Origin: Notospermus geniculatus | Lineage: Eukaryota > Nemertea > Pilidiophora > Heteronemertea > Lineidae | Assembly: GCA_002633025.1 (NCBI GenBank) | Contig: NMRB01001034.1 | Coordinates: forward strand, 166,509 to 230,508 | Direction: 5' to 3' | Length of the DNA stretch: 64,000 nucleotides | Shown: positions 28,804 to 41,555 of the stretch, piece by piece | Position numbering within the stretch: the first letter of the stretch is position 1 | How the letters are laid out: each line of letters begins with the position of its first letter | Translations under genes and position numbers: made by a program | The notes under the pieces: generated by a model | Told to the model about the DNA's origin: nothing | What the model saw: the letters and a program-made list of their open reading frames with translations, nothing else | Database searches by the model: none

Positions 28804-29877
28804 AATTCTTTCTTCTTATGGGGAGCTGCAAATGGTCACATTAAGTTCAAAGTACATTTGCCGCCAGACACCCACGCTCTCCCCAATCAAACGGTAAAAG
28901 GGATCAAGATAAATTTCAACCCTTATTTCCAAGGTCATCAGATACAAAAGCATCCACAAGCCTTCTGATCCCCAACGGTCACTGCCCACTCAAGCTATAG
29001 ATGTATGACAAGATCACTTTCACCCCTGAAATCATGGCTCAAAGGGACTTTAATCTTTGAGACCTTTTTATGTCCACAGCGACAAGAAATTTTACCCCTT
29101 AAATTAAGAGGCTAAACGAAATCCATAAATTTAGCCCCTCAAACTTCATAGTGGATCTAGGTATCCAAGCAATTCAGATCACGTGCAAATCAATTTTCAA
29201 GGCCAGGAAATGTTTTGTATTTACTTTCAACCTTTAGATAAAATGACAAACACCAAGTGCTCCTGGGTAGTCACAGATTCCCTCTCAAGATGCTAGTGAT
29301 GTTAAAGATAATTTCCATGACGCAGGGTAACTGAAGTTTATGTCGGTACAAAGCTTAGTTTCTAACACAAGTGGCCCTTGAAATTTTCAATGTTCAAGTT
29401 AATTCTCCAAAACCCACCTGGAGACATTCTTTTCAAAGACCAACTTAGCAAAGTATGGCATTTGAAAATATAGGTACTCAGACTCAAGTATGGGATATTT
29501 TAGGCCTATTGTTAAGTCTATCATTTGCCTTGGGACAGACTGGGCCCGGTACTTGGTCTTGCCTTTTATCAGCTTTTCATTTTCAACAGCCCATCAGAGG
29601 TAGTTGAATTCACCACAATAAATGTCCTACCCTTTAATATGAAAGGGTGATCCCACAACTAACTTTAACAGTAACTGAATTTATCTCTCATTAAAGAAAA
29701 TAAACGTATATTTGGAGCCACTCAGGAATAGCATTTTTATAAGTGTCTTTCATCAAGTATTTGTGACTCAATCAAGGAAAGGTTGGTGAAAAGTTGGTGA
29801 ATGATTTTCTTGTCCCCATCACGTCGTCCCCCTCTTCTGCAGCCTTAGCAAAACTGCCCACGTGGTCACAGTTGCTG
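28804..29877. other. No recognisable gene
   Basis: I saw no domain-like frame and no clear repeat, apart from a short CTTTTCAT/ATGAAAGG pair near 29575-29650. Confidence 0.45.
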
Positions 29878-30003
29878 AGGCTGCATTCACATAGAGCTAC
29901 ACGGACACTCCGGTTAACAATGGCTTCACGGTCACGAGCCCTTTGTGAAGCCATTGTCAACCGGCGTGTCCATGTAGCGTGTAGCTCTATGTGATTGCGG
30001 CCT
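29878..30003. mobile_element. Hairpin MITE (AGGCTGCATTCACATAGAG)
   Basis: The left arm AGGCTGCATTCACATAGAGC and the right arm GCTCTATGTGATTGCGGCCT are inverted; AACAATGGCTTCAC also pairs with GTGAAGCCATTGTC. Flanking duplication not clear. Confidence 0.65.
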
Positions 30004-30477
30004 AACGCACCGTCATCAAGTCACCTTGACCTTTGGCTTAGCAAATTAACCTAAAGCATCTTATTGAAAGAAGCAATAAAAAGGACAAAGAAATTAAATC
30101 TTGGATAGCATTATGACATGAAAGGATTGTAAAAAGCTGAACACCAGATGACATTTACTTGTCCTCACTTTGAGGGATGCTTGAAGGCTTGCCGTTTCTC
30201 TGTAGTATTCTTATAATTCTTGTCATCTGACCTTTCGCTCCTTCGTGCATGCAACTTTAAGGTTTGCCAGCGTCTTCAGAATGAGTGTAACCAGAGATAC
30301 ATTGTTATCGTAGCATTAAAGGAGATATCCTTTGATATATGGACGGCTAGCAGTAGAAAGTAAGAATCCATACTCAGATGCGCGAGTGAAACTTGACATC
30401 GGGATGAGGTGGAAAGTCACTCAAGCGCAGTACAAAACATTGCATCACTTAAGATGTTGTCCAGTGTACTCCTGTAA

Positions 30478-30662
30478 AATGAGTCAGAATGAGCCGGAAA
30501 GAAGACCCAAGATGAGACCAGAGAACAATTGCAGAAATGGACAAAGTCAAATTTCACAATGGGCAGACAATGCTGAAATCAACAAACCGTTGGTTCACCT
30601 TGGGTCTACTTCTGTGCGCATTCCGATTCATTTTGCTGTCACGGGTCACAAATGTTGCTGAC
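30478..30662. mobile_element. MITE family with AAAATGAGTCRGAATG ends, copy 1
   Basis: The left AAAATGAGTCAGAATGAGCC and the right GCATTCCGATTCATTTTGCT are inverted; GAAGACCCAAGATGA pairs with ACCTTGGGTCTACTTC. A second copy lies at 59932-60108. Confidence 0.6.
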
Positions 30663-30871
30663 AAAGTAGGCTGATAAGGAGTACCACATCGCCACCTTGT
30701 TTCGATAGTAAAGGAGCTGTTCCACAGAGTTTTCTCAACAAGTTGGCTCTCAATGGCCAACTTAGCCACAGAAAACTGTTGACAGTCATTTGTGTCACTG
30801 GTCAACCATAGATAACCCATAAAGAAACCAACAAGACTGAATTGCCCACTGAATGCCAATATCCACCACTA

Positions 30872-31035
30872 CAGGAGCGGATCCACGATTTAGGGAAAGA
30901 GGGGGCACACTTTGCTAGAAACATTGAAATCTGCAGTGAATTTCAATGATTTGCTCCAAATTTCAGAATTTCATGGTCAATTTTACAGATTCGTTGGCCG
31001 AAAGGGAGGGCGCGCACCGGGTAGATCCACGCCTG
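30872..31035 (+). mobile_element. GGGGCGGATCC-ended MITE, copy 2
   Basis: It starts CAGGAGCGGATCCACG and ends TAGATCCACGCCTG, so both inverted termini are present. The interior matches copies 1, 3, 4 and 5 over about 120 bases. Confidence 0.7.
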
Positions 31036-31659
31036 CACTACACTTGCTCAGGATTGAACTGGGAATGTCCAGTGTTGGTGGTCACGGGTACAGCCAACCC
31101 GCACGAGAAAACTTACATAGACGAGCACCTCTGGCCATTGAATCTATGGGTAATCATTGGTTTTGTCAGTCTTACCGTAGTTTGAAAGGAAATCAACAGT
31201 GATGAATTGCCAACAAGCGCAATGAAATGTTCACATGCAGAAGCGCCTTAAGGAGTGTCATATTTACGTGTAGTTCCATGAATAACTCGCAGTCAACAGC
31301 CGGCGCAGACAGTTCATTTCTTTTGCCCACAAATCCTGAATCATACCTTTCGTCTCTGCACATGAAATATTCAACAAGTTACTTTCATGGATCAGGAATT
31401 ACGCTCGCTATGTCATTGATCGTGTCAAATCAGCGTCGCCACATGGCATTGATCTAACTCCTCACCAGATGTACAGATCAGTGAGCCGTACACGCTAAAC
31501 GAGGATTGACTCCCGCGTTGAAAATCAGGCAATCCTTTTGAACAACATCATGTTCACTTCCTCACACTGAGTTATCAAAGCTGATGTAATGAATGCCAAT
31601 TTCTTTCTGTAAACATGATAACAATAATGATATCAAGCTTTTACAGCACTTTCCACTGT

Positions 31660-31855
31660 AAAGGCCCATTTCCACTACAGCGGATTACGCCCTGGTTTGC
31701 CAAGAGCGGAGCAGTTTGCCAGGAGCGGAGCAGTTTTCATAATCAACACGCCATGTATTGTTACATCATCGAAGGATTATCCAAACCCCTGTGAAAACCG
31801 CCTTGCTGCAAAACCTCAGTGGAATCTGATGAAGTAAAAACGGGGCTTTACAAGT
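31660..31855. mobile_element. MITE: CCCATTTCCACTACAGCGG family, copy 1
   Basis: GGCCCATTTCCACTACAGCG, AGCGGAGCAGTTTTCA and CCCCTGTGAAAACCGCC occur in mirror order, ending AAAACGGGGCTTTA. Relatives lie at 38128-38305 and 49517-49693. Confidence 0.55.
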
Positions 31856-32579
31856 CTCAAGCATGCTTCACATTTTTACCTCAGACTCTGCAGAAACCTT
31901 TCTCGGGAACTGAAGGAGCAGCTCATTTTCAGCGTATCACTTGATTCACCCAGTGGTCATCCAACCGAGTACCGAACTCGCTGCCTGATGCAAGTTGAAC
32001 GACAAACCGTGTTCGAAAATATCCCCACTTTGATCACCGTAGTTTGATCTTGCATTAAAAAGCATAAAATATATTTGCAACAGAAATATAATATGTAACT
32101 GCACAGACTCAATAGGTGACGCGTAAAAGTTAAACATATTTCAGTCATATCCCTACAAAAAATCCAACAGGTCGGTATTCATACCTCAGTAAGGAGTCCG
32201 TCATGCAGCTCATCACATCAGAAGCAACCACACGCCACCAAACCCAATAATTCTCACGTCAAACACACGGATTACTGAACCGTACATTCACAATTACTTG
32301 TTGATACGTCGCCCACCGATCACCGTGTAATTGAGAGGTGTTCTCCTCTCCGTGAAAGCAATCCCGGGCTGGGAATGTTGATTATAGTGTCACCCTGGTA
32401 GTGGAGGGGATTTCGGGAATGTCAATGCGATGTCGTAGTGTTAAATAAAAGATTCCAATCAACATTTTTATCGTTATTGTGAAACTTCTTGTTGGTGACT
32501 TACGCCCACCCACACAAGGGCACATCATTATTATCGCCAGGCTACGATTATTCTCAATGGTCACACACCCTGTCTGTTA

Positions 32580-32836
32580 AGGCCTGTCCACATCATCAAT
32601 ATTTTCAAAACATTCCTGTAACAAAACATTTTGAAAACTGCTTTCGAAATGTTGTGGCTTGTTTCGAGATTGGTCTACATCCTCTGCAACATTATCAAAA
32701 CATGTTTTCAAATTGTTTTACAAAAGTTGCAGGTCCAGCCCAGACTGTGCAACAAACCGAAAACAAGGGTTTTTGGAAATGTTGCAGCTGGATGTTTTTG
32801 AAATCTTTTGGAAATGTTGATGGTGTAGATAGGCCT
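32580..32836. mobile_element. AGGCCTGTCCACA-ended MITE with TTA duplication
   Basis: The left AGGCCTGTCCACATCATC and the right GATGGTGTAGATAGGCCT are imperfect inverted repeats flanked by TTA (32577-32579, 32837-32839). The interior repeats CAAAACATT/AATGTTTTG. Confidence 0.65.
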
Positions 32837-32908
32837 TTAAGGGTCAACAATAAACTGAATACTGTTGTCAGCAAAAGCTTCTGAAACCCATACTTGATGT
32901 TTGTGCCA

Positions 32909-32962
32909 GCTGTATTAGATTTTTCCAGCAGGGCTGAAGACAAAGCATTATTGGCCCCTGAA
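32909..32962 (-). mobile_element. tRNA-derived SINE, copy 4 (tail fragment)
   Basis: TAGATTTTTCCAGCAGGGCT and AGCATTATTGGCCCC, inverted tail only. Confidence 0.6.
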
Positions 32963-33294
32963 CAACCATGGCCTTGAAATTTCAGAAACCACAAAAAGCA
33001 CTAAGTCAAAAATGCATTAATGTTGCCAAGAGACTCATCTTAGTAACATCTCATCTCTCATCTCGCTCCCCGACAGCCAACCCCAAATGATGCTAATTAT
33101 GTCACCTAATGTCTTTGCTAATTAGCATACGTCGTCAATTAGTACGGAACCATAAGTTTTTATGTCACGATTTGGCTAAGGGCTATAATTGTGATTCTAT
33201 GCTGGTTGACAAGGCAATGAAAAAACGTTAAGGGGGTAGTGATTGATTAATCGGTGCGGAGAGTTCAAGGTTGTCAGACTCCTGGGCCCATATT

Positions 33295-33401
33295 CATAAA
33301 ACCTTGCTAGGCTTAGTTGCCTGCTAAAGTGCCCAGTTTGTACAGGCCAATGTACACAACTAGCAGCCAACTAAGCTAGCAAGGTTTTATGAATATGGGC
33401 C
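33295..33401. mobile_element. GGCCCATATTC hairpin MITE with CTG duplication
   Basis: The arms GGCCCATATTCATAAAACC and GGTTTTATGAATATGGGCC are perfect, flanked by CTG (33292-33294, 33402-33404). GCTTAGTTG pairs with CAACTAAGC inside. Confidence 0.75.
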
Positions 33402-34453
33402 CTGCTTGCTTGTACCTCATGATCTCCTAACTTTTTCACTGTTGAGTTATGTTCGGAAGTCATAAGAGGACCAATTCTCTGAGTCAGAGTTTTCTGTTGT
33501 TTGCTCTCTGCACCAAGTCAGAGTAGAAAACTATATGGGCAGTCGTTTGTGTCATTGGTCCCAGCGCAAGTGTACGGAAACAAACCGTGGTCAACTGCCC
33601 ACTGCGCGCCAACTCGCATGAGGAAACTTTTGTGAGGAGAAGTGACTTAATGCTGATGTCAGGTCAACCTTGCGACGGTACAGAAGGCAGGACTGACTTT
33701 TTCATGCGCCATGATCATGCAGAACAAATAAATCAGTCCCCGATTGTGTCTCACCTGTAATGATCGGTATCAATCTCCAATCAAAAATATCACGAGTCGC
33801 AAATCCATTCGCAGTCGACCTGACACAAATTGTGATTCCATGCGCGCAGATGCTGCCTGTTCCACGATAAGCGCACAGATTTTCACCGTGTGACCTGACC
33901 ATGATTTCTTCATTTGATGCCAATTGTTCCGTCGCGGTGCAGGCTGTCGTAGGTGTGATCTGACATCAGCATTAGTCATGTGAGGATCCGATCTTCAAGT
34001 CCGATTTGAGGACACAGTTCACTTTTCCATAAAGTGGAGTGGAAGCAAAATGAAGCCCATCTGCTGTTCAACAACTGATGTCAGTTGAATGAACTCTTCT
34101 AGGATATCCTGCTTTTTGCATTGGAATCACTAGAAGGCACATCATATACATGTATATTATGTTTTTATCTTTGTAAAGTAAGTTACATTCAGGATGTACC
34201 AATTCAATATATGTGTGCTGAACTTATTAGTGAAGGATGAACTTTTTCTAATTTTCCAATAAGAAGTTTACTTTGAAATTCTCTTTAGAGTCGTGGGATG
34301 AAAGCAAATGTCCAATAACTGATAATATCAGATAGTATGGAAGTTTCATACAGTATACGCTCTATTAAGAGGCACTAGCTCTCTCATTTCGATGGAGAAA
34401 GATAAAAGAAGGGCACAGACTTGAAAAAAAGATACTATGCGGCTGGCTTTTTG

Positions 34454-34607
34454 GCGGGGGGATCCACGATTTCAGAAGAGGGGCCCGCACTGTGCTAGAA
34501 ACATTGATATCTGCAGTTAATTTCAATGATTTGCTCCAAATTTCAGAATTTCATGGTCAATTTTTACAGAATTGTTGGCCGAAAGGGGGGTGCACGCCAG
34601 TATGGTC
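34454..34607 (+). mobile_element. GGGGCGGATCC-ended MITE, copy 3 (right end lost)
   Basis: It starts GGCGGGGGGATCCACG, has the shared GCTAGAAACATTGA and TTGCTCCAAATTTCAG words and stops after GGGGGGTGCACGCC. Confidence 0.65.
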
Positions 34608-34609
34608 AT

Positions 34610-36985
34610 GTCAATCTTCTAAACAATACATTAGGTTATACTGCCAGCACTTCTCTTTCTGCCAGCTCCATCAAGAGGATATCCAGAGGTAAGTGAGGCA
34701 ACCATGAATAAGGGGCCGTCAAAATCCATGAAAATCATTCAGGTTGTGGCCCTACGTATGTCGATTTCCTATTGAAAGCAAGTTACTGTTCAGGCCCCCA
34801 AAGCGTAATGCTGCCACTGAAATCCATCATTTCAGGTCCTTCTATAAGAGTCAACCACTTAATGGCCTGCCTTGTGTAATTTCTGATCAAAACATGCAAA
34901 ACTTCAGCAACAACAAGTTCCTACACATCATCAAAATCCCTCAGCAACAACAAGTTCCTACATCATCAAAATCCCTCTATCTTCTATTCAATTTGTTGAC
35001 CTAAAGTCCCACAAAAGAACTAATGGTGTAGAGTTTTTTACCAATTTGTTCTCCAATACAGCTTATCAAGAACCTAATGGGAGTTATAAATCTGATCGAT
35101 GCAATTGCATGGATTGCCCACTAGAGGCCTCTTAGCTGCTCCGTTTTAACGTTTTGTCTCACCCCACAGTCACCATAAGAACAAACATTCCAGCATCCTG
35201 AAGTGTTCCTATGATATAAATCAAGAATAATATGATTTATGAAACACTAGATGTCACACCACTGCCACGCATAAACAACCATTTACAGCATAAAAAGTAA
35301 CCCGGCATCAAATAATATGACACGGATAGCTCCATCCATGGCTGGGAAAATGCAAGGCAATTTGAAATGCAATGCAGAAGGAAACCTCTGTCCGATGTAA
35401 GGAATGAAGGCTGGAGTAGTAAGGAATTTTGACAAGGACCAAATACCAGCCTAAGCTCAACTGCCTCAACTCATCGTGGTGTTACAGTTGAGCTAATCCA
35501 AGTTAATTAAGTTTAGGGTGCAATGACAGGCTTAGAGCTCCGTTGAATTACAGTACAACTGATGACCTCCTTCCACAACCACGTACCATCCACGTGCCAT
35601 GCTGCGCGGCACAGAGGGGACACGTGACCAACCAGTGCCATACGCAATGAATTTCAGCATGACTTCCTTGTGATGTACGGGGAAGGTATGCAGATAAAGG
35701 TATAGGTCAATTCTGCTCCATACTGTAGGACCAATTTGATGAATATTGAATACATTTGAATGTATCCTTAGTAAATTTGATGAATATTGAATACATTTGA
35801 ATGTATCCTTAGTAAATCTAAAGCACTGGAAAAGAATTAACATCATTACAACGGAAACTGTGAAATGGACTGCAGACTCATCCCACCATTCGAGCAACTT
35901 AAGCCAACTGTCATATTATAAGACACAAAAACACTGCATACATCGCAAAAAACACGGACTGGCCCCAAATGACTACAATCCAAGATTTGATTGAGACAAA
36001 GGAGGGTTTTTACGAAGCGTGGCACCACAAAGCTGCAATTATGGTGTCCGCTGAGGAAAGTGAACGAGAACGGAAGAATGAATGGAATAAACAAGTGGTT
36101 GGGGCATGACGCTTGATTTTTACAGCACGATGGGAGCAAGAGCATTGTGGAGCCCTTTTGCAGCCCTTCTAGTGCTTCTAGAGAGAACAAGTGGTTGCCA
36201 AGCCGCTGGCAGCCTCGCCCAGGCGCGTGCCATCGTCAGTGACCACACTTTTTACCTCATTAAGATCTGCTGGATGACATATAATTTTAAGTTTGGGTTT
36301 ATAGCCTGATATCAACAATGGTAGAGGTTATCATCTGACTTTACACTTTAACCCCAGTCTATCCTGAAACCTTTCAGTAGAACTCAGATGAGCTGCTCAT
36401 TCTGCACTGCAATCTGAGCATTTCCGACTGGTACCAATTTATACACCTGGGCCGAGAGGCCAGTAAGGCAAAGAGACTTGCCCAAAGTCTCACGCCACAG
36501 TGGGATTCTAACCCGGACCCACGGCAATGATGCTTGATGTTGACGACTCCAATGACTCAAAGGGAGAGTAGGAGCACTTGAACCCCTTTATCAGCAATTC
36601 TTGCAATTCTAGGAAGAACAAGCCATTGGGGCAATGATGCTTGATATTCATGATCCCAGTGTCTCAAACTGCGAATCCTTCAGTCAGCCCTTCTTGAAAA
36701 TCCAGATCTTCCTGAGGTTAATAGCTTTCGCTCCCTTCCATCACCGCCACATTGTAGTTCATCGAATCACGTAGTGTCAGGGGTTTTTGTCAAGTGATAG
36801 GGGAGAAAGCGCTAAGAATGCCTAAGGTGCCCCCCCCCCATGTGAGTTTTTAGATTTGGGTCTGAATGGGCAATTCACCACAGTGAGTTATACCTTACTA
36901 CTTGCACTACAACCAATGACACAAACGATGACCCATAGTTTTCTTCGGACAAGTTGCCGGGGCAACTTGCATGAGAAAACTCTTA
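34610..36985. other. Mostly unassigned sequence with small duplications
   Basis: A 41-bp tandem duplication starts at 35733 and 35774 (AATTTGATGAATATTGAATA and onward). Near 34909-34980 there is an imperfect double of CAACAAGTTCCTACA. A copy of the AACCTTTCAG family with a tRNA-like continuation lies at 36353-36515. Otherwise I saw nothing gene-like. Confidence 0.5.
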
Positions 36986-37136
36986 AGCGGGTGATCCACT
37001 GTTGCGATTTTGGCTTCAGACGGGGTTGCGTTCCCTTGCGATTACCTTATAAGGACTTCCGATTGCCATATAAGGTAACCGCAAGGGAACGCAACCCCTT
37101 CTCAAGCCAAAATCGCAACAGTGGATCACCCGCTTT
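36983..37136. mobile_element. Hairpin MITE with GCGGGTGATCCACTG arms
   Basis: The left TTAAGCGGGTGATCCACTGT and the right ACAGTGGATCACCCGCTTTA are inverted; GTTGCGATTTTGGCTT and GGGGTTGCGTTCCCTTGCG pair as well. The arms are about 70 bp and nearly complete. Confidence 0.75.
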
Positions 37137-37139
37137 ACA

Positions 37140-37900
37140 TGGAGCAGCGCCGACAACAAGAGGAGGAGCACAATTTCTGTGCCGCAGAGACGATGAAACA
37201 ACAGAGCGCGCCCGCACCACTCGCATGACCACGAACCATCCCTTTGATAGAACAGACACCACACGGCACAAACTGACACATCTCGGAAACAGCAGACGTT
37301 TCCACCTGCTCCATTTCCTTACCAAGTAATTAACGTAAGCTCCTTATGTACTAATGGACATAGCTGCATGATGCACGTTACCGATGGCAACCTGATGATG
37401 CTATCGCGGCAACCCGATTACCATCGCATGTTCCAGGATGAAACCCGTTGCTAAAAATCTGCGTTGCGGCAGTAGTTCCATTATTGTTTGCTGATATCAT
37501 ACGGTTTAATTTGATCTCCTTTTCTTTGCAGCAATCAAAGACAATTTTAGCATAATTTTAAGTCATTATAGCATATTTTTGGTTCTGAATCTTTCAGGCA
37601 TTGTTAATTTCAAAGGAGTGCCTGACATTATGCACTACCTCAAAGCTTACTTCTGAAAAATTTCCTCCTAACTCCATCAATAATTAAATCGTGGAAGTCA
37701 ATTTTAAACAAATCTGAAGGAATTTCTATCGCAGAAATCTATTTTTAGGGAGTTTTGATGTGTTCTGTGCAACAATTTTATGCCTTCTGTGTTTCCTCTG
37801 CTATTATCTTCTATTTCCTGACAAGCCAACATAACTGATCCCTTTCAAAAAATTCATATGATTTCAAACCAAACTTTTTAATGACGTAAAAATTTTAGAT
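37140..37900. other. No recognisable gene
   Basis: AT-rich sequence without domain-like frames or visible repeats. Confidence 0.45.
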
Positions 37901-37907
37901 AGTGTTA

Positions 37908-38127
37908 ATATTTGTATTAGATTTTTCCATCAGGGCTGAAGCCACCGCATTATTGGCCCTGGTAAGTATGGAAGAGGCCGTCTCAAGCTACTCATGTTCC
38001 TCTCTTTGGATGGGGTCTTTTACTTGCCCTTGCAAAGACACAAGGTACAAGGCACTATGGCTTACTGTCCCATGCGGCAGACATGAAGAGCGAGGGATGA
38101 TTTATCCCATGTGGCCCATGCTGGATT
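37908..38127 (-). mobile_element. tRNA-derived SINE, copy 5 (nearly full length)
   Basis: Inverted tail (TAGATTTTTCCATCAGGGCT), body (CTTTTACTTGCCCTTGCAAA, ACAAGGTACAAGGCACTATG) and head remnant (GGATTCAAACTTGGGCC). Confidence 0.75.
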
Positions 38128-38305
38128 CAAACTTGGGCCCTTTCCACTAAACCAGATTCCATCCGCTGCAACTTGCGGCAAGCGGAACAGTTTTCACAGG
38201 CATTGGAATAATTAACAGGCCAGGAATTGTTAAACCATCGAAGATCCAAATGCGCCTGTGCAAACTGCACTCTCACCGCAAACCAGGGCAGAACGGGGTT
38301 TTACG
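38128..38305. mobile_element. MITE: CCCTTTCCACTAAACCAG family, copy 2
   Basis: Shares AGCGGAACAGTTTTCACAGG and GAACGGGGTTTTA words with 31660-31855 and 49517-49693. Confidence 0.5.
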
Positions 38306-38614
38306 CATCCTTCACATCGCTTCTCACTAAGGATCAACAGTATCTGAACTGCTAAACAAAGGGTCAACAGGACATGCCGTCTGCTATTTAATAATCAAAA
38401 CTCTGAAATCAATGATGCGACCCATTTGCAAGATATCAGAGCGCAATGTCCCGCCACAAAAGAATCAACTTGAGAAAATTGGATCTTTTGGCTGAGAGGG
38501 AAGCTGACAAGATTAGTGATATCAAATTAGGATAGCCTTAAGGGAGAAGATGCTGAGATAACTTAAGATGCAAAGAAGAAGATTCCTTGGATGTGGGTGG
38601 GGAAATTAATGAAG

Positions 38615-38700
38615 CCAGAATGGCCAAGTTGATTAGATCTCTGACTAAGAGTCAGGATGTCCTGGGTTTGACTCCTGTTGATATCGTAGGACTCCAATTA
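38615..38700 (+). repeat. tRNA-like SINE head (Leu/Ser-type appearance)
   Basis: GCCAGAATGGCCAAGTTG resembles the 5' half of a class II tRNA and CCTGGGTTTGACTCCTG its T arm. The intervening stem is imperfect, so I regard it as tRNA-derived and not a working tRNA. Confidence 0.4.
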
Positions 38701-38819
38701 AAGCCTACAGCACACGACTGGCAACAAGCATTTGCTAACTTCACATAACTTTGTTGGTCATGAGATTTGCTATCCAAATTGCCCCCTGATAGCCAACTGG
38801 TTGGTCAATGAGGACAACC

Positions 38820-39105
38820 AGTTTGAGGAGCCTTGAAAACCTCATGGTTATCACTTCTGCCTTCCAAGCGGCAGGTCCCAGGTTCGAATCCTGCTGGGCC
38901 AAAGGAGATTAACCATCCCTGGCTCTTCCATTGCATAGGACAGTAAACCGTGGTATCTTGTATCATGTGCCTTTCCAAGGGCAAACGAAAGACACCAAGT
39001 GAGGAACATGAGTAGCTTGAGATGGCCTCTTCCACACTTACCAGGGCCAATAATGCTATGACTTCGGCCCTGGTGGAAATTTGATACAATACAACCTGTG
39101 CCTGC
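38820..39105 (+). mobile_element. tRNA-derived SINE, copy 6 (full length)
   Basis: Head with CCTTCCAAGCGGCAGG and CAGGTTCGAATCCTGCTGGG, body with GACAGTAAACCGTGGTATC, tail with ACCAGGGCCAATAATGC and ATACAATAC. The B box GGTTCGAATCC is intact. Confidence 0.8.
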
Positions 39106-39334
39106 GTCCATCACCACACCCCACACCCAAAATGATGACCAGCAACAACTGGCACAAAAACCGAACATATCTAATGTTCAGAAACTCTTGTTGGCAAAAG
39201 ATTTCAGCTGTTCCACCCCTGGTAGATGAGAGGACCAGGCAAAAAAAATTGCGTGACGTGTCCTAGTGTGCGGCAGTTTGAGGGGCTTGCCTCAAATGCA
39301 TCATCTCATCAAAAGAAATGGAGCCTTGATTGCC

Positions 39335-39503
39335 TTGTAGTAATCACATCCGCTCAGCAAGCTGCCAGTCTCGGGTTCAAATTCTGGGCCATACAGGACT
39401 AATCATCCCCGGCTCTTCAGTCTGTCACATGGGACAGTAAGCCATGGTGCCTTGTACCCTGTGCCTTTGCAAGGGTAAGTAAACGACCCCATCCAAGTGA
39501 GGA
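39335..39503 (+). mobile_element. tRNA-derived SINE, copy 7 (cut by assembly gap)
   Basis: Head with CCGCTCAGCAAGCTGCCAG and CGGGTTCAAATTCTGGGCC, body to CCCATCCAAGTGAGGA. The gap starts at 39504 exactly inside the repeat, which probably caused the assembly break. Confidence 0.75.
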
Positions 39504-40002
39504 NNNNNNNNNNNNNNNNNNNNNNNNNNNNNNNNNNNNNNNNNNNNNNNNNNNNNNNNNNNNNNNNNNNNNNNNNNNNNNNNNNNNNNNNNNNNNNNNN
39601 NNNNNNNNNNNNNNNNNNNNNNNNNNNNNNNNNNNNNNNNNNNNNNNNNNNNNNNNNNNNNNNNNNNNNNNNNNNNNNNNNNNNNNNNNNNNNNNNNNNN
39701 NNNNNNNNNNNNNNNNNNNNNNNNNNNNNNNNNNNNNNNNNNNNNNNNNNNNNNNNNNNNNNNNNNNNNNNNNNNNNNNNNNNNNNNNNNNNNNNNNNNN
39801 NNNNNNNNNNNNNNNNNNNNNNNNNNNNNNNNNNNNNNNNNNNNNNNNNNNNNNNNNNNNNNNNNNNNNNNNNNNNNNNNNNNNNNNNNNNNNNNNNNNN
39901 NNNNNNNNNNNNNNNNNNNNNNNNNNNNNNNNNNNNNNNNNNNNNNNNNNNNNNNNNNNNNNNNNNNNNNNNNNNNNNNNNNNNNNNNNNNNNNNNNNNN
40001 NN
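39504..40002. other. Assembly gap (N run)
   Basis: 499 undetermined bases, bordered on the left by a SINE copy. Confidence 0.99.
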
Positions 40003-41555
40003 ATGGCCCAATATCTCGGCGCCAACCTGCTTTCCAGGCTATCCATGGACTCCTTCGAGCAACGCAGTTAATTCAGATTTCTGGCCATGTTCATTGCTTT
40101 TACATCTCTATTAAAAAGATCGACCACAAGCCACACCAATATCTAATTAACGACCGCCTCACGGTACATCATACCCCAGTCAACACTCATTGGGTATGCT
40201 CCTACTTCTTTCAATAATCTTTGTTAAAAAATTATCCTATTACGGCACTTTAGGGCCGAACTTAGCCCCATGATGACGCTTTCTTTGTGGAAGTGTAAGA
40301 ACAAAGGTCTGAGATAATGCAATTTTGAATTAGCTGAATGCGTTGTGATGGCACAACTTTAAGAGGATTGTGGTGTGAGTCACTGACCTCATCTTTTGTG
40401 AGAATCATTCAGATTATAAGACTTTCATCCTTTGATTCAAAGGTTGCAGCTTTTAGGTGAGGGACACAAGATCTCGGCTTAAAATTGGATGTTTTGGGTT
40501 AAACATGACACAGTTACGCAAAACCGAGTGCTCCAACAGTCCAATTATTCCTCCGTATCTTTCATTTATTGTCTTACAACAGAATGGCACTGGCATTTTC
40601 AGTGGCAGCACCCACCCCACCCCCTAATTTTGGGCCTTTTCTTTCTTTGTCCTTCTTACTACCAGGGCAAAAAGGGACAAAGCAAATTTTTTCTCTAAAA
40701 GGTCATTTTCCCTCTTCAAGCCAAGTTGTTGTAGTGTCAGATGAGGGGAAAATGCATCTCAGAGGATGTAGATTTTCAATTTTTTTCTGGGGGAGCTACG
40801 CCCCTGACTACATGTAGCTACATCCTCCCACAGCAGGGCTTTGGTCTTGTTCATCTTTATACACTGGCACGTGAGTGGATGAAGAATAGGAGGCGAAACC
40901 CCTGTGGTGGGAGATGTACTAGTTATAACCTATCTCTTCTCTACAATCTTCTGCAACCATTTCAATTAGTTCCACCCAAGGGCCTAGGTAGACACCCAAG
41001 ATGTCCAATTCCCTTCAAGGGGAATTGGAGGGGGAGGGGATTCTGATGGTTGCGGCCACAGGCGGCCGTTTATGCCACCTGCATTGAGGGGGTCTAGGCC
41101 CCCAGAAAACTCAACCGACCTAAAATGCTCCAATATGCAGTTTCTGATTCAGTTACCAATTCTGATAAACCCTGCTTGTCAAGATCAGGGGGGTGTCCCC
41201 ATCCCCCCGGATCTGCACCTGCTGCTTATGCGTTCTCCCACTCTGAATTCAATATTTAATTCGTTCTTTTCAAACTTCATGGAACTTTCGCAATATTCGC
41301 CTCCGCAGCAAACTGTTCAGTTCTGTTGCCCTTGAAATGGGAACCAACGCAGATGTCAGACAACTAACACTAATGGAACGTGTGCATTATTTATCACCTC
41401 ATTCAGTGGGTACGACTCAGAGAAATATAGGATATATGAAATGGGATCCTGACGATCTACGGTTACCATATCAAAAGTCGCAGGGGGAAAACACGTGCCC
41501 TAAAAATGGTCCCAACTTTGCCTCAAAAATAACTCGAATAATAGCAACAAGAGGA
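40003..41555. other. No recognisable gene; one hairpin element
   Basis: Apart from the CCTCCCACAGCAGGG element at 40825-40912, there is a C/G-run-rich part at 40600-41220. No supported coding sequence. Confidence 0.45.
40825..40912. mobile_element. CCTCCCACAGCAGGG hairpin, copy 1
   Basis: CATCCTCCCACAGCAGGGCT at the left and AACCCCTGTGGTGGGAG at the right are inverted; TTCATC/GATGAAGAA pair inside. Copies 2 and 3 lie at 49777-49883 and 52670-52745. Confidence 0.65.
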